Notes under the pieces: model-generated
What the model saw: only the letters and a program-made list of their open reading frames with translations
The model's database searches: none
Told to the model about the DNA's origin: nothing
Assembly (NCBI GenBank): GCA_001584585.1
Contig: LSYV01000338.1
Coordinates: 2,904-14,183, forward strand
Length of the DNA stretch: 11,280 bases
Origin: Gonium pectorale
Taxonomy: Eukaryota > Chlorophyta > Chlorophyceae > Chlamydomonadales > Volvocaceae
Reading direction: 5' to 3'
Part shown: one piece after another, positions 1 through 6,249 of the stretch
How positions within the stretch are numbered: the first letter of the stretch is position 1
How the letters are laid out: each line of letters begins with the position of its first letter
Translations under genes and position numbers: made by a program

Positions 1-1146
1 CGGGACGCGNCGTGCNGGNGNGACGCGTCGTGTCGCTCNGCGNGTCCGGCGGGCGGCGGCGGCCAGGCACGGNGAGGCGGCGGAGGCGGTGGGGCGGCGG
101 CAGCGGCGGCGGAGTCGCAACCGGTGGACCCGCCGCCGCCGGCGGTGACAAGTCACGGGGCTGGGGACCCCGTGGCGCAGCCGGTTGTGAGGCGGCTGGC
201 GAGGCAGGGAGCCATGAGGCGCGACAGCCCGGCGGTAGACGTGGCGGAGGCGGCGATTGCGGCAGCGGCGACGCCGCCACGGCCGTCGACCCCGGAAGCC
301 GATGGGGCCGGCGCGGGCACAGCCGAGCAGGCCGGTAGTCCGACGCGCCGCGTGACACGGAGCATGGCTCACGGTGGCGGTGGTGGCGCCGCCGGTGGCG
401 GTGGGGCAGCCGCACACGCGGAGCCGGGCGCTGGCGGTGCCGCGGGTCACAAGCGGCGAAAGGCCTCTCCGTCCACCGCAGGCCCCGCTGACGGCGCCGC
501 CGGCACCGCTGATGGTGGCGGCCCCCCGGCGCTGGCGGTGCTGGCCGCGCCGGCGGCGACCGAGACGGCTGCGGCCAAGTCCCCGGCTGTCACGACCGAG
601 AAGGCCGATGCTGTGCCCGTCGCAGGCAGCGGTCAAGGGGGCGGCGCTTCGCCGCACAGTAAGCGACCCCGGCGCCTCATTGGCCGCATGCAGGTGTCTG
701 GGCCTCCCGCCGCCTCCAGTCCCACCACCGGTGCCGCCGCAGCCGCCGCCACCGCTGCCGCCGATACGCCTGCCGCCGCCGCGGCTGTGGGCGGGCTGGC
801 GTCGCCATCCTCGGGGATGGGCGCTGCGGCGGCCCGCTCCGGGGCGGCGGCACGTGGTCCGGAGGCGTTGACTCCGGCGGCGGCGGGGGCGGAGGCGGAG
901 GTGGGGGCGAAGTCAGCAGTGGAAAACGCTGCGGACATCTTCAAGGGCACATCTGCAAGAACGGGGTCATGCTTCCGTGCTGCCAACAGCCGCGGTCCGC
1001 CGCTGCTCGGTGACGGCGCTGACCGGGGCCGCAAGCGCGGGGCCGAGGGGCCGCCGGAGCTGCGTGAGGGCCCCTGGCTGCGGAGCCGGCGGGCTGGAGC
1101 TCCAGCCGGCCGGGTCGAGGCGGCCGAACGAGAGCAGGTGGGCTAA
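1..1146 (+). CDS. Ala/Gly/Pro-rich disordered protein with basic clusters, 3' part of gene (5' partial)
   Basis: Frame 1 is open from the first base (if the ambiguous codon at 73-75 is not TGA) to a TAA at 1144-1146, giving about 380 residues. I do not recognise the family. Most codons end in G or C throughout, including the last 80 residues, as in the securely identified exons of this window, so I take it as coding. The protein is dominated by Ala, Gly and Pro with no predicted fold. It carries basic clusters that could act as nuclear localisation signals: RRVTRSMA from base 346, HKRRKASPS from 448, SKRPRRLIGR from 658 and GRKRG near 1027. The most economical reading is a disordered nuclear or chromatin-associated protein, which is inference only. 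No start codon is assigned because the frame runs off the window. A GTGGGC just before the stop could be a splice donor, in which case the true C-terminus lies elsewhere. Confidence 0.6.
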   Translation, partial: RDAXCXXDASCRXAXPAGGGGQARXGGGGGGAAAAAAESQPVDPPPPAVTSHGAGDPVAQPVVRRLARQGAMRRDSPAVDVAEAAIAAAATPPRPSTPEADGAGAGTAEQAGSPTRRVTRSMAHGGGGGAAGGGGAAAHAEPGAGGAAGHKRRKASPSTAGPADGAAGTADGGGPPALAVLAAPAATETAAAKSPAVTTEKADAVPVAGSGQGGGASPHSKRPRRLIGRMQVSGPPAASSPTTGAAAAAATAAADTPAAAAAVGGLASPSSGMGAAAARSGAAARGPEALTPAAAGAEAEVGAKSAVENAADIFKGTSARTGSCFRAANSRGPPLLGDGADRGRKRGAEGPPELREGPWLRSRRAGAPAGRVEAAEREQVG

Positions 1147-2600
1147 GGGTCAGGACGTTGGAAGGCGTTCTCAGTGGGGTAGGGCCAAACGGCCAACAAG
1201 CAAGGGGCTAGGACGGGCAGTTCGGAGACCGGGGCAGCATCCCGCACGGCTCCTCGGGCCACCGGTTGACCATGGCGAAAAGAGTGGGCACCGGGCCATT
1301 GACAGTGGTTCCGATGTCGTGGCGCCTGACCCAGCCTTCGTCATTGCTTGGCTGGTGTCGGCGGCCGTGCGTGCCCCCTCCTCATCGCGTTACCGTGCGC
1401 TTCCGCGCCTGCGACCTCGCGTGCCGCACTCTGCCCTCGATGCAGGCGGCACAGCGGCCGGTCCCGGTCCGCGGCTGAGGGGCTGCGCCCTGGGGGAGTA
1501 GCTCGCTACAGGCCCTCGTGCAGGTGCGGTCGACAGCGTGGCCCCTACAGTTTTTCTGTCTTGGCCTTACACGCATGCTGCCCATTTACTCCGGCCCTTG
1601 CTTCTCCTTAGCCCGAGCGCACCGGTCGCCTTGTTGTGCATGGTGGCATGGGTTGGGAGGGCTGGGAGGGATGGGACATTGGAGCAGCCCCATCGATGGA
1701 CGCAACGCCGCCTGCGCACTCGTAATCGAGTCGGGCGTTGCGATGCGGGTCGCGGGGAGCGCCCGGGCTGCATTAGCTCCGGGACCGCCTCCAGGTTGCA
1801 TACGGGCTTTGGGCTTTGGGAGTGTGGGGTATCGCCGATCCGGGGCTGCGCGGGCTGTGCTGCGCTCTACTCTCCGCTCAGACGGTTACGACCCTTCCAG
1901 ATCTCCCGGTCCGCACTTGCTCCTCTTGCCCGCAGGCGCAAGGTCGCGGCTGTGCCTGCAGCACCACGGCTGCGTGGGCCCCTAGCTGACACAAATCGCG
2001 AGCGAGGAGGCCCTAGGGAGCCCGAACTCCGCAGCCTGGCTCCCCCGCACAGGGGTGCGAAGTTGCCGCAACTGACTCCGCTCTCCTTTCCAGCACAAGA
2101 AACAAACGGGGTTGGCTGCACCGGTCCGGCTTGCCAGATGCGCGTTGCGGTCTGCTGCGTCGCTGCTGGCCGTGACGTGTATTCACTCCATGGGGTCCCT
2201 CTTCCTCTACAGCGTATTAATCTTTTGTGCTCTCTGGCCCTGCGACCAATGGGTCGTTGGGCACAAGGAGATTGATTTTGCGGATCGGGGTGGCAGCGGT
2301 GGGTTCTGGGGGCTCGAGCAAGGACAAGGTCCCTCCGTGGTTGCGGCTCAGCTTTCGGGCAGGACGAGGTACAGGCTGGCGTGTTGAAGCTCGTGCCTCG
2401 TGCCAGCGCAACCGAGTGACGCCGTGTATGGTTAACAGATTCGTGCCAAATGAAGCAGGCGCATTGAGGAGTGTGCGCCGTGGTTCAAATCTGCGGTTGA
2501 AAGTGTCCTCGAACGTAACCGCGTGCATTGATACATGACTCGTGTTAATATCTGCCAAGTCGATTGGCCAGCGCCCGGCGTGTAATGAGCACGGTTGTAG
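1147..2600 (+). other. Probable 3' UTR of the left-hand gene; no gene seen
   Basis: The stretch has open frames on both strands, but none keeps the C/G-ending codon pattern of the neighbouring exons and none resembles a family I know. GC content falls steadily from left to right. A TGTAA at 2581-2585 is the only copy of the volvocine poly(A) signal I see on the plus strand here, so a 3' UTR of about 1.4 kb for the gene ending at 1146 is the simplest reading. An unrecognised small gene or further exons cannot be excluded. Confidence 0.4.
2581..2585 (+). terminator. Candidate poly(A) signal TGTAA (left-hand gene)
   Basis: TGTAA is the usual polyadenylation signal in Chlamydomonas and Volvox, with cleavage 10-20 bases downstream. 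This copy lies 1.43 kb after the TAA at 1146. The five-base motif is weak evidence alone, but its place just before the converging signal on the other strand supports it. Confidence 0.4.
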
Positions 2601-2649
2601 TCAGCCCTGTGGCCTTCCGTACATGAAGACCTCCTGACGCATCCCAGAC

Positions 2650-3875
2650 TCACATGTATTACTGTTACAGGGCGGATGCATGTATGCGTGCGTATGCACG
2701 GGTCCGGACAAGCACCTGGTTTCACTCATTTCTGCCTCAATTGACCCCATTCCGGCATCGGCGATGCACAACCGCCTCACCGTCGCCCTCGGGGGCCACG
2801 GGAGCAGAGGGACGACCGGGCACAGAAACAGGCAAGCCGCAGCACATCCAATGGTACAATAGCTAGTAACGCTCATCAGCTTTCAAGCATGTACGGTTAC
2901 GACCGTGCTTTACCCGTGTGCAGGAGCCAACAGCGGTGTCCGCCGCCCATGCAATGCAAGGGAGTTGCATGGGAAATCGGCAAACTCACAAAAATCGCAA
3001 CTGTTTCCACAGAAGAGGGAGCAGCACGAGCTGCGTACAGATGTGGTGTTTCAGCAAGGTGTCCGAACCATTGCCCCAGCACCCACGTCACGAGAATGAT
3101 CCGTTGCCAAGACCCCAGATACCATATTATAATCGGTCGTAGCCCCTCCTGCATGCCGTCCCACCTCACGCTTAGCAAGGCTCTACCGCGAACCGGCCAC
3201 TCGTCCGCCAGGAACCCGCAGCCGTGCTCGCCCGAACAATAGCCAGCGTCACAAACAATAGTCAACACTCTCAGCTAGCACCATCCATGCAAACCAATCA
3301 TCTAGAAACCAGGATGTCAATCTAAGCAGCCGCAGGAAATAAGCACCCACGTCCGCTGCTCAGCGTCAACGCTCATCGACACAGGCCGCTGCAATGCTAA
3401 ATGCTACGCTTGTAGATAGTTAGCAATTGAGACACTTCTCCCCGTGGTCATGGATAAGCAGTGGACGTCCGACACGTGCCCGCATCCAAGCGCAGCATAA
3501 TCGCTGCAAGCGGCGGGGACGGAACTACGTCACTCTCGTCGCCATGACGCACTACACTACACGTCTTGCTTGTTCGGCGACAGAGGACGACGCGCGGTCC
3601 TCCTTGGGTCGCATTTGCGACCGACTTGGGCCGTTTCCCCGACCGACCCAGGACCAAGTATTGAGGAACACCAACGCAAGAACCCGAACGTTGCCGGAGT
3701 ACGGGTTTGCCGCCGACACAGCCGCGCAGGGCGTCTCCCAGAGTCTGGCACTGGCATAACCACGCAGCTGACGGCCTTGCAGTGCTCCATTCAGGCACGG
3801 GCCGCGCCACCAGCTCGTTGCGCCCTGCACTTCGCGCACTCCTCGCCTCACAACGCGAGCCCTCAGTCCACGCGT
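2650..3875 (-). other. Probable 3' UTR of the bHLH gene; no gene seen
   Basis: This block is less GC-rich than the exons. Its open frames are short and overlapping, with codon use unlike the two assigned minus-strand genes. No family resemblance, tRNA or transposon feature is visible. It fits a long 3' UTR that runs from the TAG at 3876 to the minus-strand TGTAA at 2669. Confidence 0.4.
2665..2669 (-). terminator. Candidate poly(A) signal TGTAA (bHLH gene)
   Basis: TTACA on the plus strand reads TGTAA on the minus strand. It is the first such signal I find downstream of the bHLH stop codon at 3876, which implies a 3' UTR of about 1.2 kb with cleavage near 2650. It sits about 80 bases from the plus-strand signal at 2581. 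Confidence 0.4.
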
Positions 3876-3941
3876 CTAGGCCGCGGGCGGGCGCAGAAGC
3901 GAGTCCTGCGTGCTGTCCATCATCTGCGGTGGCAGCCAGTA
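3876..3941 (-). other. Conserved C-terminal tail of the bHLH (IVc type)
   Basis: These bases encode the last 21 residues and the stop. They include a Trp-Leu-Pro-Pro element followed by DSTQDSLLRPPAA. From memory, Arabidopsis ILR3 and relatives end with a similar aromatic-Pro-Pro element, then DTSQDHVLRPPVA. In Arabidopsis this tail contacts the iron-sensing E3 ligase BRUTUS and is mimicked by IRON MAN peptides. The similarity is seen here; a ligase interaction in this organism is inference. Confidence 0.75.
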
Positions 3942-5445
3942 CATACCCTGGTACGGCATCGCCCCCGGCATTGCGTTGACCATGATGGGTTTGCTGGGGC
4001 CTGCTCCCGCGGCCACGTTAACCGTGACGCCGAGGCCTGCCGTCCCCATGCCTGACACCGCCCCCGGCATCTGCATCATCATGCCACCCTGCGCCGGGGT
4101 GACCATGCCTGCCGCGACCGTCTGCTGCTGGTGCGGCTGCGAGTGGAGCGTGGGCAGCGGCGGCGTGGGGGCCGCTGGGAGGGGCGCCGCGGACATTAGG
4201 GCGCCGCTCGAGGACGCCATGGCCGCCGACGCCTGCATCGCGACGGGATGGGCCATTGCAGGGCCTGCACGATAGGGAGCGGCATGAAGATGGGTCCAGA
4301 TTAGCAAACTGGGTCATTCCATCAATCTTGCGTACAACTCGCTGTGACCGCAAGGCTGTTTGATAAGCAGCATCCAAGCCTCCTTATGAGCGTCGCCTGC
4401 AGCCGTACTGACATTCGTACCACAGTCGCTTCACCGGATTGACATATGCAGGACTCAGCTGGGGACGGAAGGCGGCTAGGTTAAAGAGGCGAGAGCTCAT
4501 GACTGAGAAAAGTAGTGCGTGGCTCGAGTGCGCGGTCGCGGGTACGGCCGATTTCAGCGCACCGACCTTGCATGGCACCGCCCATCATGCCAGCAGGGCC
4601 ACCAACCATCATCGCCTGCCCGGCCTGCATCAGCTGGCCTCCGCCCATCTGCGTCATCATTAGGCTCTGCTGGTACAGCTGCTGACCCCGCTCGCGCTCC
4701 AGCGTGGAAACACGTTCCTGACAAAAGACAATGGGTTATTTTGTCAGTAACATTGCCGCCACTTGCCGGACGCGGCCAAAACCCAAGCGTGTCGCGAGGG
4801 GATGCGCACCTCAAGGAACTTGTTCAGCTGCCGAAGCTGGTGGTTCTCGACAGTCATTTGCTGTACATACTTGATCGCGTCCGTGAGGATTGTGCTCTTG
4901 TCTGTCTTGGGCTCCCCGTTGGGGTCTATGAGCCGAGCCAAGTCGGCGAACCTTCATCGGGCAAGAACTGCTCAAGGATCTGAAAATCTGCTTGTAAGCC
5001 GGTGTAATTCTTACCGCTCGTTTAGCTTCTCGCGCCTCGCCTTCTCCCGGCAGGCTTTCTTGGTCGCCGCGGCTGACATTTCACCCCCTTTCGACCTCTT
5101 GGCCGAGGATTTCTCCCCTCGGCCTCCACCCTCGTCGTCCGAGTCCGAAAACGCAGCATCCTCATCTTCAAGGGGCCGCTTGGAGGGTGCGGGTTGCAAA
5201 TTGGGCTGTGCGGCTGTGAGCTGCCGACTGCTTGCGCCACATACGGCTGCTTGGCCCGAATTGCTGTCAGGCCTATCAGCCACCTGGCAGACGGCCTCTA
5301 GCGTTGCGGAATCCAACGCTTCAGAGCCGAAGCCGAGGTCATCGGTCAGGAAGTGGAGGAAGGAGCTGTTTAAGTCGCTGTGAGGGTCCTGGTTGGTGCT
5401 TGCCTCAAGCTTCGGCTGATGGCTGAGCATGGCCCCAGGCTCCAT
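3876..5445 (-). CDS. bHLH transcription factor, ILR3-like / subgroup IVc (4 exons)
   Basis: Exons are 5445-5015, 4951-4810, 4717-4567 and 4264-3876; all junctions are GT-AG and keep frame, giving 370 residues. The N-terminus has a hydrophobic/acidic patch (SSFLHFLTDDL, 27-37), an acidic run (93-105) and a KRSK cluster (116-119). The basic region KKACREKARREKLNER (129-144) has K, E and R at the DNA-contact positions where canonical factors have H, E and R. The HLH follows (FADLARLIDPNGEPKTDK, ILTDAIKYVQQM), then a leucine-zipper-like coiled coil to about 205. A Met/Gln/Gly-rich region follows, and the tail ends DSTQDSLLRPPAA. Basic region, PKTDK loop and tail are hallmarks of land-plant subgroup IVc (ILR3/bHLH105, bHLH104, bHLH115), nuclear regulators of iron-deficiency responses. 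An iron role here is inference. The start at 5445 is preferred because codon bias collapses upstream, although the frame stays open to an ATG at 5661. The first intron is only 63 bases and uses a GAAG acceptor, which is required to keep ERFADL contiguous. Confidence 0.9.
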
Positions 5446-6249
5446 GTTCCTAGCTCTCCCCCGACTGCCTAGCACCGCATACGCCCTAAAAGGTCCACTG
5501 CACGTCTCTATGCCCAAATTTGCTATTGACTGCCTGACATCTCTCAAGGCAAAGTGTTCTGGGTTTCGGAAGGGGGCTCTCAATTTTTGGTACTGCTGTA
5601 CCGCAGAGGTCGGTCCGCGTCCGCACATACCTGAATGACGCATGCGTGTCCACAGCCACATGCAAACCTTTTACAAACTGGCTGCACAGGTCGCGCGCGC
5701 ATTGTGTCAGTCCGTGCCCAAATGTGGGAACCCCGCTCACTTGTGCGCTTCATCCCTGCCTCGCAGGCTTACGGGCCCGGACCTCAGCACCTGAGCCATA
5801 ATGCATGTTCCGAGCTGCGTGCCAGCCGTCTTGCCAAAGCAAACGTGCTAAAGACCAACATGCCTGTGCTCAGGGGCGACACGTTGCAAACCCACTCGTC
5901 CCAGCCTGAGGCGTGTGGAGGCCATTCCCGCGCAACCTCGCACACCAAAGCTAGCGCGCAAACTTCAGAGACACCAAGTGTCATGCATCATGCAGCCACT
6001 CGGCTTCATTCGGGTCCAATCACTCCTTGCACACATATGTACAGGACATCCAACGACCGATTGTTACCGGGATTGCAGGCCCGCTGATCAGTTTCCCGGC
6101 CGGAAACGCAAGATCCGTCACCCGTCGCATCCCGTGCCGGCACGCTCCCCTCCTTTCATAGGCCGACCCGCGAACGACCAGCCGCTGCACGTAGCAATGC
6201 ACCAAGCATCGGCATGGGCCACGAAGCCCACGGGAAACTGTTTTGGTCC
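5446..6249 (-). promoter_or_regulatory. Space between IFT46 and bHLH: IFT46 3' UTR plus bHLH leader and promoter
   Basis: About 800 bases separate the IFT46 stop from the chosen bHLH start. No separate gene is convincing here. Bases 5446-5661 are open in the bHLH frame but use codons such as AAA, ATA, AAT and TTG, unlike the rest of the gene, and contain a good splice donor (CAG then GTATGT at 5635). They are therefore probably 5' UTR with a possible intron. The remainder probably serves as IFT46 3' UTR. I can identify no specific bHLH promoter element. Confidence 0.4.
5671..5675 (-). terminator. Candidate poly(A) signal TGTAA (IFT46)
   Basis: This is the first minus-strand TGTAA (TTACA on plus) after the IFT46 stop at 6250 and implies a 3' UTR of about 580 bases. 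It lies only about 225 bases before the assigned bHLH start, so the two transcription units would be nearly contiguous. Confidence 0.4.

Noticed and set aside
10..75. Scattered single N bases at the left edge as a biological signal.
   Set aside because: Isolated ambiguity codes in very GC-rich sequence are most simply base-calling or assembly uncertainty near a contig end.
633..1034. A minus-strand Ala/Pro-rich open frame opposite the left gene.
   Set aside because: It is the mirror of GC-rich coding sequence; the plus frame is longer, open from the edge and has basic motifs.
977..1501. A plus-strand open frame of 174 residues overlapping the end of the left gene.
   Set aside because: It is a shifted frame of the accepted coding sequence and then runs into the non-coding stretch with no family resemblance.
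1804..1820. A GGGCTTTGGGCTTTGGG stretch resembling telomere-like repeats.
   Set aside because: It has only two to three units and does not match the TTTTAGGG repeat of Chlamydomonas.
1538..2275. A 245-residue open frame on the plus strand between the left gene and the bHLH gene.
   Set aside because: Codon use and composition differ from all accepted exons, several other frames are equally open here, and no motif is recognisable. It fits a GC-rich UTR better.
3910..4275. A plus-strand open frame with Cys/Met/Pro-rich sequence.
   Set aside because: It is antisense to the last exon of the bHLH gene, whose tail and splice phases are firmly supported.
4979..4983. TTTTCAG as the acceptor of the first bHLH intron.
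   Set aside because: It would add residues after the basic region and shift the HLH out of frame, while GAAG at 4952 keeps a perfect family match.
4763..5383. A 206-residue Ser-rich plus-strand open frame.
   Set aside because: It lies opposite exons 1 and 2 of the bHLH gene and crosses its intron without homology of its own.
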